Positions 1 through 10,027 of a stretch of DNA of 64,000 bases are shown in pieces. How positions within the stretch are numbered: the stretch's first letter is position 1; each line of letters starts with the position of its first letter. Position numbers and translations under genes: made by a program. This DNA is from Paraburkholderia caffeinilytica. GTDB lineage: Bacteria; Pseudomonadota; Gammaproteobacteria; Burkholderiales; Burkholderiaceae. Location: assembly GCF_003368325.1 (NCBI RefSeq), contig NZ_CP031467.1:2542001-2606000 (forward strand), read 5' to 3'. Below the pieces are notes generated by a model that was not told the DNA's origin, ran no database searches, and saw only the letters and a list, made by a program, of their open reading frames with translations.

Positions 1-208
1 GATTGTCATTCGCCGGCGCGCAGGTGGACTGCAGGACGAAGACATCCTTGCCACGCACGTTTTCCTGAATCTCGACCTGGATTTCACCGTCCGAGAAACG
101 GCTAACCATTGCTTTGCCGAGGGGAATACCGAGGATTTTGACGACTTCCTGTGCAAGCGCGGGATTTGCGTTGCCAGTAAAAACCATCAGGCCGTCATGG
201 CTGCTCAT
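1..208 (-). CDS. prs: Ribose-phosphate pyrophosphokinase, 5' part only
   Basis: The first 69 codons are visible and the rest lies beyond position 1. The protein begins [20 protein letters not shown], followed by the conserved [18 protein letters not shown] stretch and then VFVLQST, which is the N-terminal Pribosyltran_N region of PRPP synthetase. The enzyme makes phosphoribosyl pyrophosphate from ribose-5-phosphate and ATP for nucleotide, His and Trp synthesis in the cytoplasm. It lies directly downstream of tRNA-Gln and ispE on the same strand, the usual Burkholderia order. The start ATG is at 206-208. Confidence 0.95.
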   Translation of the reverse strand, partial: MSSHDGLMVFTGNANPALAQEVVKILGIPLGKAMVSRFSDGEIQVEIQENVRGKDVFVLQSTCAPANDN

Positions 209-253
209 CGTGCACCTACTTCAGGCTGGGGGCGAGGGAAATGCGAGAATTTT

Positions 254-330
254 TGGCAGGGGAGGAAGGAGTCGAACCTTCGAATGCCGGAATCAAAATC
301 CGGTGCCTTAACCAACTTGGCGACTCCCCT
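254..330 (-). tRNA. tRNA-Gln (anticodon TTG)
   Basis: The reverse complement folds as a 77-nt cloverleaf. A 7-bp acceptor stem pairs AGGGGAG with CTCCCCT. The anticodon stem CCGGA/TCCGG carries TTG in its loop (CCGGATTTTGATTCCGG). The T arm contains GGTTCGACTCC, and CCA is encoded at the 3' end. It sits between ispE and prs and is probably co-transcribed with them. Confidence 0.96.
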
Positions 331-380
331 ACACTAACTTTGAGCTTCACCGAACGAGGGAACGTTCGACGACGCAAAAC

Positions 381-1262
381 TTATGACGCGAAAGTAAAGA
401 GTGGATGCTGATCGAGACTTGCAGTCACTGCGCTGTTCCATTCGCCCGGCAGTTTGGCTTGCGCCGCTTCTGCTTCAGCTTTGCTACGGAACGCTGCAAA
501 TACACTTGCACCTGATCCAGACATCCGCGCTGGTGCGATGTCTTCAAACCATCGCAGCACTTGCGCTACTTCCGCGTATTTTCCCACGACAACCTGCTGC
601 ATGTCATTGCGGCCGAAACTTTCTGGCCAGTCAGTGTTGCAGCTAAGTTCTGCAGGAAAGTCCGTAATTATGAGGGGTTTCGAATCTCTTGTCAACGCTT
701 TTTCGGAGAAAATCGCTGCAGTCGGAACGTGAACCCTCGGTGTTACCACCAAGAAATGGCGCGGCGGCAATTGTACAACGTCTAAAGCTTCTCCAACACC
801 CTGTGCGAACGCATTTTTCCCAAAAACAAAAAATGGCACGTCCGCACCGAGTTTCAACGCCAGCGCCTGTAATTCCAGCCGTGGCAAATCGAGCTTCCAG
901 AGACGGTTCAGCGCGAGCAGCGTGGTGGCCGCATCGGAGCTGCCGCCGCCGAGGCCCGCGCCCATCGGCAGGCGCTTGTCGATTTCGATATCGACACCTT
1001 CGAGCGAGCCCGTATGCGCTTTCAGGAGCGTTGCGGCACGCACGGTGAGATCGTGTTCCGGCGGGACGTCGGCGATCTCGGTGCTGCGCGTGACGAGGCC
1101 GTCGTCGCGCCGCGTGAAGTGCAGGATGTCGCCCCAGTCGAGCAACTGGAAGACGGTTTGCAGCGTGTGATAGCCATCCGGCCGGCGGCCGGTGATATGC
1201 AGGAAGAGGTTCAGTTTCGCTGGCGCGAGGCAATCGCGCAGCGAATCGGTCGTTTCAATCAT
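381..1262 (-). CDS. ispE: 4-diphosphocytidyl-2-C-methyl-D-erythritol kinase
   Basis: IspE phosphorylates CDP-methylerythritol at the 2-hydroxyl in the MEP isoprenoid pathway. At 293 residues it has the normal family length. The N-terminal substrate motif [19 protein letters not shown] is at about residues 14-32. The GHMP-kinase ATP loop, [16 protein letters not shown], is at about 99-114. A C-terminal [12 protein letters not shown] glycine-rich motif completes the fold. It is followed by tRNA-Gln and prs and preceded by lolB on the same strand, an arrangement typical of beta- and gammaproteobacteria. Confidence 0.96.
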   Translation of the reverse strand: MIETTDSLRDCLAPAKLNLFLHITGRRPDGYHTLQTVFQLLDWGDILHFTRRDDGLVTRSTEIADVPPEHDLTVRAATLLKAHTGSLEGVDIEIDKRLPMGAGLGGGSSDAATTLLALNRLWKLDLPRLELQALALKLGADVPFFVFGKNAFAQGVGEALDVVQLPPRHFLVVTPRVHVPTAAIFSEKALTRDSKPLIITDFPAELSCNTDWPESFGRNDMQQVVVGKYAEVAQVLRWFEDIAPARMSGSGASVFAAFRSKAEAEAAQAKLPGEWNSAVTASLDQHPLFTFAS

Positions 1263-1335
1263 GAGTCGGGGCTACATGCGCCATAACGGCGCTGAAGAAG
1301 CGGCAAGGGTTGCGCGAACAGGCGCGAATACGGAA

Positions 1336-1968
1336 CTACTGGTCCAGCACGAGCTTGATGTCGAGCGGCGGTTCCGAGCGGCTCAGATTCAGGCGCTTGA
1401 CGCCGGTGGCCGGTGCGTCGGCGTAGGCCAGATAATCGATCGTCCAGCCGTCCTGTGCGATCTGCTTCAGGCGCGACGGCTGCTCCGGATCCTTCTCGGT
1501 CCTGGCGCGCGAAGTCGGCGCCGGCGACGGTTGCAGCCAGTAGCGCAGCCCTTCGACCGGCAGCGCGAAGCCGAGCGCGTTCTGCATCAGCGTGGAGACG
1601 TTGTCGGCGGTGAGCGGTTGGCGGTTCGGCAGTTCGAGCGTGGCTGAAGCCGGCGACGAAGTCACGATTGCGAGTGTCTGACCGAGCGGATTGCGCAACT
1701 GCAGCGTGACCGTATCACCCGTTTCCTGCCAGGTGAAATTGCCATAGGCATTGCGCTGCTGGCCGTTCTGATCGTTGTACTGGACCGCGAAACGGCCTTG
1801 ATAAGCACGCGAGGTCTGTGCCGTAACGGACGTTGCCGCATTCGACGTGGACGGCCCCTGCGGCTTGACCGATGCACAACCGGCCAACGCGACAACCGCT
1901 GCCGCCACGAGTCCGAGCGCCGCGCCACGCGGCGCCCGGGGATAGGAAATCAAGCGGGAAAGACGCAT
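1336..1968 (-). CDS. lolB: Outer-membrane lipoprotein insertion factor LolB
   Basis: LolB receives lipoproteins from periplasmic LolA and inserts them in the outer membrane. The chosen start (ATG 1966-1968) gives 210 residues. A basic N-terminus and hydrophobic stretch lead into the lipobox VVALAGC, with the acylated Cys at residue 31. The mature part carries family-typical segments such as [14 protein letters not shown] and LRYWL. The ATG overlaps the TGA of the upstream TPR gene by one base, so the two are probably translationally coupled. A longer ORF starting at 2085 would put 39 uncharacteristic residues before the signal peptide and is rejected. Confidence 0.92.
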   Translation of the reverse strand: MRLSRLISYPRAPRGAALGLVAAAVVALAGCASVKPQGPSTSNAATSVTAQTSRAYQGRFAVQYNDQNGQQRNAYGNFTWQETGDTVTLQLRNPLGQTLAIVTSSPASATLELPNRQPLTADNVSTLMQNALGFALPVEGLRYWLQPSPAPTSRARTEKDPEQPSRLKQIAQDGWTIDYLAYADAPATGVKRLNLSRSEPPLDIKLVLDQ

Positions 1969-3809
1969 CAAAGATCGTTTACCTGAAGACGTTGCAGCGT
2001 TTTGACCAGCGTGTCGTTGTCCGGTTCGAGCTTGCGCGCGTCGCGGAAAGCGGCGCGGGCCTGATCTTGCGCACCCGTTTTCCACAACACTTCACCGAGA
2101 TGTGCGCCGATTTCGGCGTTCGGCTGGAGGTCGTACGCTTTGCGCAGCAGCTTGATTGCATCCGACGTATTGCCCATCCGGTACTTGACCCAGCCGACGC
2201 TGTCCATGATGAACGCGTCGTTCGGTGCCAACGCCGAGGCCTTCTCGACCAGCTTGTCCGCCTCCGACAGGCGCTGATTGCGATCGGCCAGCGAATAGCC
2301 GAGCGCGTTGTAGGCCTGTGGATTGTCCGGCTGTGTCTGGATCAGCTTGCGCAGTTGCGCTTCCATGACATCGTAGTGGCCGGTCTTTTCGGCGGCCATG
2401 GCGTAGTCGTAGGTGAGATCGGGGTCGTCCGGGAAATTCGCGGTGGCTTGTTGCAGGCGTGTTTCCGCTTCCGGATAGCGCTTCGCATCGAACAGAACGG
2501 CCGCATCGGTGCGTGCGATCAGCGCCTGGTCACGCGGATCGGGCGCCTGCAGGCCGGCCAGCAGCCTGCGTGCGTCTTCCGTCTTGCCCTGCTTGGCGAG
2601 CAATTGCGCGCGCGTGATCTGCGCCGGCACGAATTGCTGGCTCGAGGGCGATACCTTGTTCAGCCAGTCGCTCGCCGCCGCTTCGTTCTTCTGTTCGAGC
2701 GACAGTTGCGCAAGATAGATATACGCCTGGCCCGGATCGGCGCCCGGCGTTTTTTCGGCTTGCTGCGCGTACTGGGTCAGATAAGTCTGCGCGCCGTTGA
2801 AATTCTTCTGCTGGATCTTGATCAGCGCGAGCGCCATCAGCGGCGTGAGGTCAGTCGCGTTGTTCTTGTGCATGATCTCGAACTGCTTCTGCGCGTCATC
2901 CAGACGGTCACTCGCAAGATACATCTGCGCGAGCGCGAGACGCGCGTCATGCGATTTCGGATTCTGCTGCACGTACTTTTCGAGCGACGCAATACCTTCC
3001 TTGCGCTCTTCCGGACCCATCTGCGACAGCATCAGCGCGGCCGGCAGATAGTCGGGCTTGAGTGCAAGCGCCTGTTCGAGCGATTTGCGCGCGCCCGGTG
3101 CGTCGTCCGAAACGAGCTGCTGGCGCGCGATGGCCAGTTGCGCCTCCGGCCGGTTCAGGTCGTTCTTCAGCAGGTCCTGCAGCACATGCAAGCCGCCGAT
3201 CCGGTTCGGACCGCGGGAGAGCAGCAGCTGCAGCGCCAGAATCGCGCTGCCGCGATTGTCGGCGGGCACTTTCGCGAGTTCACTGGCGAGGATCGGCGCG
3301 GCGTCGTCAGGCTTGCCCGACAGCACGAGCAGCGACGCGTCGAGTTGCGCGGCACGCTCCGAATTCGGCGCATACTGCTGCCACAATTGTGCGGCGGCCA
3401 AAGCGTCCGACGGGCTTTGCGCGGCCAGCGCGATTTCCGTGGCGCGTTGCGCCATGCGCGGATCGTGCGTGTCGCGCGCGAGCGCGAGATAGGTCTGGTA
3501 GGCGGGCGCCGGCTGGTCGCGTTGCAAGGCGACTTCAGCGGCGAGCACCTGGAATACGATCTGACTGGACAGCGGCACGCCCGGCAGGGACTTCTGGTCT
3601 TCTGCCGTCGCCGGGCCGAGCGGGTCCGGCAGGGTGACGGAGGTGTCATCCGAGTCCGGCGACGGGTCCTGCGCGTGCGCGGGCACGGCAGCCAGCGCCC
3701 AGACGGCGAGCGCGGCGGCACCGAACACGCGGCGAGCGGACACGGCGTGCGGCACGCGGGATGCGCTAGCCGGGCGCTTCGAAAACAGCTTCACGAAGGA
3801 CAAGTTCAT
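1968..3809 (-). CDS. Periplasmic or membrane-anchored tetratricopeptide repeat protein
   Basis: A 613-residue exported protein. The start at 3809 gives a signal sequence (basic N-terminus, [17 protein letters not shown]) with probable cleavage after AHA. The rest is alpha-helical TPR repeats, for example [36 protein letters not shown] and [20 protein letters not shown]. The C-terminal NALGYSLAD...SVGWVKY signature is common to TPR proteins encoded next to lolB and ispE in betaproteobacteria. It probably works as a scaffold in envelope biogenesis, but no function can be assigned from sequence. It is divergent from mutM and couples into lolB. Confidence 0.88.
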   Translation of the reverse strand: MNLSFVKLFSKRPASASRVPHAVSARRVFGAAALAVWALAAVPAHAQDPSPDSDDTSVTLPDPLGPATAEDQKSLPGVPLSSQIVFQVLAAEVALQRDQPAPAYQTYLALARDTHDPRMAQRATEIALAAQSPSDALAAAQLWQQYAPNSERAAQLDASLLVLSGKPDDAAPILASELAKVPADNRGSAILALQLLLSRGPNRIGGLHVLQDLLKNDLNRPEAQLAIARQQLVSDDAPGARKSLEQALALKPDYLPAALMLSQMGPEERKEGIASLEKYVQQNPKSHDARLALAQMYLASDRLDDAQKQFEIMHKNNATDLTPLMALALIKIQQKNFNGAQTYLTQYAQQAEKTPGADPGQAYIYLAQLSLEQKNEAAASDWLNKVSPSSQQFVPAQITRAQLLAKQGKTEDARRLLAGLQAPDPRDQALIARTDAAVLFDAKRYPEAETRLQQATANFPDDPDLTYDYAMAAEKTGHYDVMEAQLRKLIQTQPDNPQAYNALGYSLADRNQRLSEADKLVEKASALAPNDAFIMDSVGWVKYRMGNTSDAIKLLRKAYDLQPNAEIGAHLGEVLWKTGAQDQARAAFRDARKLEPDNDTLVKTLQRLQVNDL

Positions 3810-3896
3810 GGAAATCCGTTCAATGTTTCGGACGATTGTAACGCGCTCGCTACAATAAGCGCACAACCACTCACGCAAGTTGCAGACCAGTTAGAC

Positions 3897-4727
3897 ATGC
3901 CAGAGCTGCCAGAAGTTGAGGTTACCCGAAGGGGAATCGAACCGTATGTGTCCGGGCGCAAGGTTGAACGCGTCGATGTGCGTACGTCCGCGCTGCGCTG
4001 GCCGATTCCGGCGGACCTTGCGAAAACCTTGCGTGGCAGCGTGGTGCGCAAGGTCGAACGGCGCGGCAAGTATCTGCTGTTCGAAATCGACGGCGGCTGG
4101 TTCATTGTGCATCTGGGCATGACCGGCACGCTGCGTGTGCTGCGCCATGTACCGCGTCCGCCAGCGGCGGCGAAACACGACCACATCGACTGGATTTTCG
4201 ACGAATTCATTTTGCGCTACCGCGATCCGCGGCGTTTCGGCGCGGTGCTGTGGCACCCGCGCGAAGCCGGCGACGTGCTCGAGCATCCGCTGCTCGCGGG
4301 CCTCGGTGTCGAGCCGTTTTCGCCGGCGTTCTCCGGCGCGTTGATGCACCGGCTCACGCGTGGGCGCAAGGTGTCGGTGAAGCAGGCGTTGCTGGCCGGG
4401 GAAATCGTGGTCGGCGTGGGTAATATCTACGCATCCGAAAGCCTCTTTCGCGCCGGTATCAGGCCCACCACCGCGGCGGGCCGCGTTTCGCTCGTGCGCT
4501 ACGATCTGCTGGCCGACGCGGTGCGCGTTACGCTCGCCGCAGCGATCGAGAAGGGCGGCAGCACGCTGCGCGATTTCGTCGGCAGCGATGGTGAAAGCGG
4601 TTACTTCCAGCTCGACTATTTCGTCTATGATCGCGCGGGGCTGCCGTGCCGCGTGTGTGGAACGCCGATCAAACAGATCGTCCAGGGGCAGCGCTCCACG
4701 TATTTCTGTCCCACCTGCCAGCGCTAA
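3897..4727 (+). CDS. mutM: Formamidopyrimidine-DNA glycosylase
   Basis: MutM (Fpg) removes 8-oxoguanine and formamidopyrimidines and cleaves the abasic site. The mature N-terminus [16 protein letters not shown] contains the catalytic Pro and Glu. The H2TH region includes [20 protein letters not shown]. The C-terminal zinc finger is CRVC-(16)-CPTC. It is 276 residues, the usual length. The open frame extends upstream to 1872 but that extension is antisense to the TPR gene; MPELPEV fixes the start. mutY follows immediately, pairing two enzymes of the 8-oxoG (GO) repair system. Confidence 0.97.
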   Translation: MPELPEVEVTRRGIEPYVSGRKVERVDVRTSALRWPIPADLAKTLRGSVVRKVERRGKYLLFEIDGGWFIVHLGMTGTLRVLRHVPRPPAAAKHDHIDWIFDEFILRYRDPRRFGAVLWHPREAGDVLEHPLLAGLGVEPFSPAFSGALMHRLTRGRKVSVKQALLAGEIVVGVGNIYASESLFRAGIRPTTAAGRVSLVRYDLLADAVRVTLAAAIEKGGSTLRDFVGSDGESGYFQLDYFVYDRAGLPCRVCGTPIKQIVQGQRSTYFCPTCQR

Positions 4728-4734
4728 ATTCTCG

Positions 4735-5850
4735 ATGCCCTCTCGTTTAAGTCCGTCCGCACCGCCCGCTGCGCCTGTTATTCCTGTCATGTCTGATTTT
4801 TCCAGGCGGCTGATCGCGTGGCAGCGCCAGCATGGCCGTCATGACCTGCCCTGGCAGAACACGCGCGATCCGTATCGCATCTGGCTGTCGGAAATCATGC
4901 TGCAGCAGACTCAGGTATCGACGGTGATTCCGTACTACGCAAGGTTTCTTGCTCGGTGTCCGGATGTTGCCTCGCTCGCCGCCGCGCCGGCAGACGACGT
5001 GATGGCGTTGTGGGCCGGCCTCGGCTACTACTCGCGCGCGCGCAATCTGCACCGCTGCGCGCAGGTGGTCGTCGAGCAGCATGGGGGCGCGTTTCCGGCG
5101 TCGGCCGACGAACTTGCCGAACTGCCAGGCATCGGCCGCTCGACGGCAGCGGCGATCGCCTCTTTCGCATTTGGCGCGCGGGCGACGATTCTCGACGGCA
5201 ACGTGAAGCGCGTGTTGGCGCGGATATTTGGCGTCGAAGGTTTTCCGGGTGAAAAGAAAGTCGAGAACGCGATGTGGACGCTGGCGGAATCGCTGCTGCC
5301 GTCCAACGCATCGGACGACGAGGTCAGTGCGTACACCCAAGGCCTGATGGACCTCGGCGCGACGTTGTGCGTGCGCGGCAAGCCGGACTGCCTGCGCTGC
5401 CCGTTCGCCGCGGACTGCGTGGCCAACGTGAGCGGACGTCAGCGTGAACTGCCCACGGCACGGCCGAAGAAAGCGGTGCCGACGCGCCGCACGTGGATGC
5501 TGGTGCTGCGCGACGGCAACGCCGTGATGCTGGAAAAGCGTCCGCCTTCGGGGATCTGGGGCGGCTTGTGGAGCCTGCCCGAAGCCGCCGACGAAGCCGC
5601 GCTCGCCGAGCGTGCGCGTGCCTTCGGTGGCGACGGCGCGGTTTCGCCGCTCGCGCCGCTTACGCACGTCTTCACGCATTTCAAGCTGGATATCGAGCCG
5701 CGGCTCGCTGAACTGGATCGCGGTGTGGGCGCATTGGCAGAGTTGGGCGACGCCGATACCGCATGGGTCGCGTTAAGCGAGCTCGATTCGTTTGGCGTGC
5801 CCGCACCCGTGCGCAAACTCCTGGACAGTCTGCACGGCTCGCTGCTTTAG
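4735..5850 (+). CDS. mutY: A/G-specific adenine DNA glycosylase
   Basis: MutY excises adenine mispaired with 8-oxoG and so complements MutM encoded just upstream. From ATG 4735 it is 371 residues; a second in-frame ATG at 4789 (MSDFSRRL) gives 353 residues and matches the E. coli start better. Neither has a strong Shine-Dalgarno. Seen in order: the catalytic region LPWQNTRDPYRIWLSEIML, the helix-hairpin-helix LPGIGRSTAAAI, the 4Fe-4S ligands C-x6-C-x2-C-x5-C (CVRGKPDCLRCPFAADC), and a C-terminal Nudix-like domain with GGLWSLPE that reads 8-oxoG. Confidence 0.95.
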   Translation: MPSRLSPSAPPAAPVIPVMSDFSRRLIAWQRQHGRHDLPWQNTRDPYRIWLSEIMLQQTQVSTVIPYYARFLARCPDVASLAAAPADDVMALWAGLGYYSRARNLHRCAQVVVEQHGGAFPASADELAELPGIGRSTAAAIASFAFGARATILDGNVKRVLARIFGVEGFPGEKKVENAMWTLAESLLPSNASDDEVSAYTQGLMDLGATLCVRGKPDCLRCPFAADCVANVSGRQRELPTARPKKAVPTRRTWMLVLRDGNAVMLEKRPPSGIWGGLWSLPEAADEAALAERARAFGGDGAVSPLAPLTHVFTHFKLDIEPRLAELDRGVGALAELGDADTAWVALSELDSFGVPAPVRKLLDSLHGSLL

Positions 5851-5877
5851 CCGGAACCGGGCAACGAGCGCGCCACA

Positions 5878-6510
5878 TCAAAGCAACTGATGCTGCTGCA
5901 TATAGTGATGAACCACGTCGATGCGCGCGCCGGCATCCTGCAATTCCATCAGCTTTTGCCTTGCACGAAGGGCGATCGGCAACACCTCCGCGAGTCGGTT
6001 CGACACCCATGACGGATCTTCGAGCCTGAACGGTTCCGCGAACGGCAAACTGTCCGGGTCGCGCTCGCGGATCGTTGCGATGATCCGTTCGAGCACCTCC
6101 GCGCACGCGCCGAATTTGGCCAGATGCTCATTACCCTCGAGTGGTATGTCTTCTCCGAGCGGCTCCGCCATGCCGACCAGCAAGCCGCTGCTTTCCACGC
6201 GATGCGACAGCAGGCGAAACCGCCGCGTGCCGCGCGCCCGGATCAGCAGCATGCCGAAGGCTTCGACATCGCACTCTTCGATTTCGGCAAGGCAGCCAAT
6301 TGCTTCGGGCACCGAAGGCTCTTCGTCGCGGGCCACTTCCGCGCCGCTTTTCAGCAGACACACCCCGAACGGCGTTTTTTCACGCAGACAATCACGCGCC
6401 ATGTCGAGATAGCGCGCTTCGAAGATTTTCAGCGGCAGCAGCCCATCGGGAAACAGCACCGTATGCAGCGGAAACAGCGGCACATCGGCAAGCACAGTAG
6501 AAGAAGACAT
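5878..6510 (-). CDS. LON N-terminal (substrate-binding) domain protein
   Basis: A 210-residue cytoplasmic protein consisting only of the LON substrate-binding domain: FPLHTVLFPDGLLPLKIFEARYLDM near residue 12 and PFGVCLLKSGAEV at about 47-59. It lacks the AAA+ and Ser-Lys protease domains of Lon. Such stand-alone proteins are widespread in Proteobacteria and their role is unproven. It lies downstream of rapZ with about 40 bp between them, and its 3' end converges on mutY with a 27-bp gap. Confidence 0.88.
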   Translation of the reverse strand: MSSSTVLADVPLFPLHTVLFPDGLLPLKIFEARYLDMARDCLREKTPFGVCLLKSGAEVARDEEPSVPEAIGCLAEIEECDVEAFGMLLIRARGTRRFRLLSHRVESSGLLVGMAEPLGEDIPLEGNEHLAKFGACAEVLERIIATIRERDPDSLPFAEPFRLEDPSWVSNRLAEVLPIALRARQKLMELQDAGARIDVVHHYMQQHQLL

Positions 6511-6549
6511 GGCGCAACGCTTCGAGTTGAGGCCGCGCGATGCGGCCGG

Positions 6550-7443
6550 TTAAGCCACTAACTTCGATGATTCGCCGATATCGACCGGCGCATCGCGGTG
6601 CCGCACAATGACATTCGCCGACGTTGCGAGACGCGCGGCGAGCGTCTCCGCAATGAATACCGAGCGGTGCTGGCCGCCCGTGCAACCGATCGCAACCGTC
6701 AGATAGCTGCGGTTGTCGTCACGGAAATGCGGCAGCCATTTGGCGAGAAATTTTTCGATGTCGTCGATCATTTCGTGCACGACCGGCAGTGCGTCGAGAA
6801 AATCCCGCACCGGTTTGTCGAGGCCCGTGAGCGGCCGCAATTCATGATCGTAGTACGGGTTCGGCAACGTGCGTACGTCGAAAACATAATCGGCGTCGAG
6901 CGGCACGCCGCGTTTGAAGCCGAAAGACTCGAACATCAGCACGAGCCCTGCATCTTCCTGCTCGATGAAGCGTTTGACCCATGCCCGCAGCACGTTCGCG
7001 CGCAGATTGCTGGTGTCGATCTGGTGGCCGAATTCCGCGAGGCCCGCCACGAGTTCGCGTTCGCGTTCGATCGCTTCGGCGAGCGACGTCAACAAGCCGA
7101 CGTCTGCATCATGCGCCGTGGAACCGGACAGCGGGTGGCGGCGGCGCGTTTCCGAGAAGCGTTGAATCAGCGACTGCGTGCTTGCGTTCAGGAAGAGTAC
7201 GCGCACGTCGTGGGCGCGCGACAGGTCGCGGATCATCGCGGGCATTTCGTCGAGCGAAGCGCTCGAGCGCGCGTCGATGGCGACCGCGAGGCGTTCTTGG
7301 CCATCGTCGGCGAGATAGTTGGCCAGTTGCGGCAAAAAACGCGGCGGCAGATTGTCGACGCAGTAATAGCCTGCGTCTTCAAGCGCGTTCAGAGCTACAG
7401 ACTTGCCGGAGCCGGAAATGCCGGTGATCAGGATTATGCGCAT
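6550..7443 (-). CDS. rapZ: RNase adapter / nucleotide-binding protein RapZ
   Basis: The 297-residue protein has an N-terminal Walker A (GISGSGKS, residues 8-15), the family signature YYCVDNLPP, and the C-terminal [11 protein letters not shown]. In E. coli RapZ guides RNase E to the sRNA GlmZ and senses glucosamine-6-phosphate. Betaproteobacterial partners have not been established, so that role is family knowledge rather than something shown here. It follows hprK with a gap of about 118 bp in the usual sigma-54-linked PTS-Ntr cluster. Confidence 0.94.
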   Translation of the reverse strand: MRIILITGISGSGKSVALNALEDAGYYCVDNLPPRFLPQLANYLADDGQERLAVAIDARSSASLDEMPAMIRDLSRAHDVRVLFLNASTQSLIQRFSETRRRHPLSGSTAHDADVGLLTSLAEAIERERELVAGLAEFGHQIDTSNLRANVLRAWVKRFIEQEDAGLVLMFESFGFKRGVPLDADYVFDVRTLPNPYYDHELRPLTGLDKPVRDFLDALPVVHEMIDDIEKFLAKWLPHFRDDNRSYLTVAIGCTGGQHRSVFIAETLAARLATSANVIVRHRDAPVDIGESSKLVA

Positions 7444-7561
7444 GGAGTCGTGAAATCCGTACAGTTCATCATAGCATCTGGTCCCCGTGCGCGGGCCGCC
7501 GCAGCCTGCCGTTGGCTGCGGGTGTCAGACGGTGCCGCGGGGCGCCGCGGAGTGCGCGGAT

Positions 7562-8530
7562 TCAGATCAATTTGCCGGGAAACTGGCTGTCCGGGTCCTG
7601 CATGGCCAGACGCTGACGATCCATGAAGTCGCGCAGCGTGTCGATGCCGCGCAGTTGCAGGATCGTGTTGCGCACGGCCGCTTCGACCAGAACCGCGAGG
7701 TTGCGGCCGGCCGCCACCTGAATCGTGACTTTGCTGATCGGCAAGCCGAGCACGTCGACGGTTTGGCTTTCCAGCGGCAGCCGCTGGAATTCGCCGTCGG
7801 GACGGCGTACCAGTTGCACGATCAGTTTCAGCTTCATTTTGCGACGTACCGCGGTTTCACCGAAGATCGTCTTGATGTCGAGCAGGCCGAGACCGCGCAC
7901 TTCAAGCAGGTTTTGCAGCAGCGGCGGGCAGCGCCCTTCGACAAAATCCGGCCCGAGGCGTACGAAATCCACCGCGTCGTCGGCGACGAGGCCGTGGCCG
8001 CGGCTGATCAGCTCCAGCCCGAGTTCACTTTTGCCGAGGCCGGAGTCGCCGGTGAGCAGCACGCCCATGCCGAGAATGTCGAGAAATACGCCGTGCAGCG
8101 TGGCGCGCGGCGCGAGAATGCGCGACATGTAGAGGCGCAGGCTGTCGATCACCGCCGCGGCGGACATCGGCGTAGTGAACAGCGGCGTGGACGAGCGCGT
8201 GCAGCGCAGCACCAGTTCCGGCGGCGCGGCGACGCCGCCCGCCACCACCAGGAACGGCGGTTCCAGCGCGATCAGCTCGGCCATGTGGCGCGAGCGGTCT
8301 TCGTCGGTTTGGCGCTTGTAGTAGTCGATTTCGGCGTCGCCGAGCACCTGGATCCGGTTCGGGTGGATCAGGTTCAAGTGGCCGACGAGGTCGGCGCTCG
8401 ACGTGGCATTGGCGACCGATTCCGAAGAAAAGCCGCGTTCCCAGCCTTCATGCCCCGTCAGCCAGCTCAACTTCAGCATGGCGGCGTTGTCGTCGAAAAT
8501 GCTCTGGGCGTTGATGCTGGACGTATCCAT
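7562..8530 (-). CDS. hprK: HPr kinase/phosphorylase
   Basis: A bifunctional serine kinase/phosphorylase of HPr. It has 322 residues, with an N-terminal substrate domain ([13 protein letters not shown]) and the catalytic domain starting with HGVF (His146). The Walker A is GDSGLGKSE (161-169) and the HprK signature is VRGLGLLDI. In Proteobacteria it is usually co-encoded with ptsN and has a regulatory rather than sugar-PTS role, and the context here matches. It lies between ptsN (140 bp upstream) and rapZ. Confidence 0.95.
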   Translation of the reverse strand: MDTSSINAQSIFDDNAAMLKLSWLTGHEGWERGFSSESVANATSSADLVGHLNLIHPNRIQVLGDAEIDYYKRQTDEDRSRHMAELIALEPPFLVVAGGVAAPPELVLRCTRSSTPLFTTPMSAAAVIDSLRLYMSRILAPRATLHGVFLDILGMGVLLTGDSGLGKSELGLELISRGHGLVADDAVDFVRLGPDFVEGRCPPLLQNLLEVRGLGLLDIKTIFGETAVRRKMKLKLIVQLVRRPDGEFQRLPLESQTVDVLGLPISKVTIQVAAGRNLAVLVEAAVRNTILQLRGIDTLRDFMDRQRLAMQDPDSQFPGKLI

Positions 8531-8613
8531 GAGTCGGTGACTCCCGTGTGGACCGCTTGCTTGGAAAAGGATGCGGCCTCGTTAAAGCGGACCGCGCACC
8601 TCGCCTGGCTGTA

Positions 8614-8629
8614 CCCGCCTGCAGGCGGG
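8614..8629. repeat. Perfect 16-bp palindrome between ptsN and hprK
   Basis: CCCGCCTGCAGGCGGG is its own reverse complement and sits in the 140-bp gap between the ptsN stop and the hprK start. It could form a short hairpin or be a dyad bound by a protein. There is no T-run on either side, so it is not a classical terminator. Confidence 0.45.
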
Positions 8630-8670
8630 AAGCCGGGTGAATAAGCGACGTGCGGATAACCGCCGATGCA

Positions 8671-9126
8671 TCAAGGTTGCCACTGAGTGAGCAGGCGATG
8701 CAACGATTCGCGGTCTTCTTCCGTGTGCAGGCGCTCGCGGGCTTCGCGATCGGACAGCAACTGGGCGATTTCCGAGAGAATTTCGAGGTGCTGCTGGGTG
8801 GCCTGCTCGGGCACGAGCAGGAAGATCAGCAGCGAGACCGGCTGGCCGTCGGGCGACTCGAAGGGGATGGGTTCGGCAAGACGGACGAATGCGGCGAGCG
8901 GCTGCTTCAAGCCTTTGATCCGGCCATGCGGAATCGCGACGCCTTCACCAAGCCCCGTCGATCCGAGGCGCTCGCGCGCAAACAGATTGTCGGTGACCGT
9001 GCTACGGGCGATGCCGTTCTGGTTCTCGAAGATCAGGCCCGCTTGCTCGAACACGCGCTTCTTGCTGGTGACCGATAGTCCGACGACGACGTTCTCGAGG
9101 GGAAGAAATTTGGCTAAACGATTCAT
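8671..9126 (-). CDS. ptsN: PTS IIA-like nitrogen regulatory protein PtsN (EIIA-Ntr)
   Basis: The start ATG 9124-9126 gives MNRLAKFLPLENVVV and a 151-residue EIIA domain of the fructose/mannitol family. The phosphorylated histidine is in GVAIPHGRIKG (His67). In the PTS-Ntr chain it accepts phosphate from NPr and controls potassium uptake and other targets. The ORF could extend to 9186 but those residues show no family character. It has a separate leader, because a hairpin terminator at 9397-9423 lies between it and hpf. Confidence 0.94.
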   Translation of the reverse strand: MNRLAKFLPLENVVVGLSVTSKKRVFEQAGLIFENQNGIARSTVTDNLFARERLGSTGLGEGVAIPHGRIKGLKQPLAAFVRLAEPIPFESPDGQPVSLLIFLLVPEQATQQHLEILSEIAQLLSDREARERLHTEEDRESLHRLLTQWQP

Positions 9127-9287
9127 GTTGACAGGCGGAAACGTGGCCTGGGTTCTCCTCGCTGGGGCGTTTGAGTGATGTTCCATTCGTTTGATGCTCG
9201 CGGCGACGTGCGTTGGAGTCCGAAAGCGCAGGACTCCGGCCGACCGATTTCCGCTTGAGCTAACTTGACCCCGATGGTAACCGGAAC

Positions 9288-9293
9288 ATTATA
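9288..9293 (-). promoter_or_regulatory. Possible -10 element for ptsN
   Basis: The minus strand carries a perfect TATAAT about 160 nt upstream of the ptsN ATG and downstream of the hpf terminator. No good -35 hexamer is present at 16-18 bp spacing, so this is only a candidate start for a ptsN-hprK-rapZ transcript. Confidence 0.35.
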
Positions 9294-9396
9294 GAACAGG
9301 GTAGCCGCGGATGGTGCGGCGCGCCATCCATGCATCGTGGGTTTCTTTGCAGGATTGATCCGGTGTGTGCGGCTGCCTGAAAACGCTGGCCTGAAA

Positions 9397-9423
9397 CGAA
9401 AACCGCCCGGTCTCGGGCGGTTT
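9397..9423 (-). terminator. Intrinsic terminator after hpf
   Basis: A 9-bp perfect stem, AACCGCCCG with CGGGCGGTT (9401-9409 and 9414-9422), closes a 4-nt loop. Read leftward from hpf the stem ends in TTTT, fitting Rho-independent termination of the rpoN-hpf transcript. Confidence 0.7.
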
Positions 9424-9500
9424 GGCTGGGGATACGCAAATGCGGGCAAATGCGAGCAAATGAGAAAACGAAGGAAAGTAAACAGACCTTCTAATGTTCC

Positions 9501-9857
9501 CTATTGCGGCGGCACGTCCAGTAGCGGTGCCGGCTGGTACTTGATTGCATCGTGCTGATGGCCTTGCAGGCGATCCTTGTGGCGTATCACTTGCCGGTCG
9601 AGCTTGTCGATCATCAGATCGATCGCAGCGTAGAGATCGCTGTCACAGCTCTCGACGAAGATATCTTTGCCCTTCAGATGCAGGTTGATTTCAACCTTTT
9701 GACGCTTTTCCTTTTCCTTATGGTTGTCGACCGAGAGGACCACACTGCCGTCGATGACCTGATCAAAATGTCTTAGCACCCTATCTAGTTTGGTGATCAC
9801 GTATTCGCGCAACGCAGGCGTTACTTCGAGGTGGTGTCCACTGATCTGCAGATTCAT
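9501..9857 (-). CDS. hpf: Ribosome hibernation-promoting factor, short form
   Basis: The ATG at 9855-9857 gives [20 protein letters not shown] and a 118-residue protein. This matches the short HPF/YfiA (RaiA) class, which binds the 30S decoding region and promotes 100S dimers in resting cells. The fold-typical segments [15 protein letters not shown] and [16 protein letters not shown] are present. The ORF to 9893 adds 12 residues without support. It lies 170 bp downstream of rpoN, the standard proteobacterial arrangement. Confidence 0.93.
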   Translation of the reverse strand: MNLQISGHHLEVTPALREYVITKLDRVLRHFDQVIDGSVVLSVDNHKEKEKRQKVEINLHLKGKDIFVESCDSDLYAAIDLMIDKLDRQVIRHKDRLQGHQHDAIKYQPAPLLDVPPQ

Positions 9858-10027
9858 AGTGCTTCTCCAAGCTAGAGGCCGCTTGTTCCGCACGATGACG
9901 AAGGTCCGGTCGATCTGTCGGCTTGCCTGAGTCGCCCCCCGGTGACTGACTTCTGGCAGGTCGCATCGGCCGGCCTGTCCGCCAACAGCGGAGCGGCCGG
10001 TAAATGCCCGTCGCGGGAGGCGGCGGG

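Larger units (their letters stand above)
9127..9500. other. hpf-ptsN intergenic region, 374 bp
   Basis: No gene is supported here. The region holds the ptsN leader, a TATAAT hexamer on the minus strand (9288-9293) and the hairpin terminator at 9397-9423. Small ORFs crossing it lack a ribosome-binding site and family features. Confidence 0.7.

Noticed and set aside
1872..3896. Long rightward open frame (in frame with mutM) antisense to the TPR gene
   Set aside because: Its translation is Arg-rich and repetitive with no family motif; the opposite strand encodes a coherent signal peptide and TPR repeats, and mutM begins at MPELPEV.
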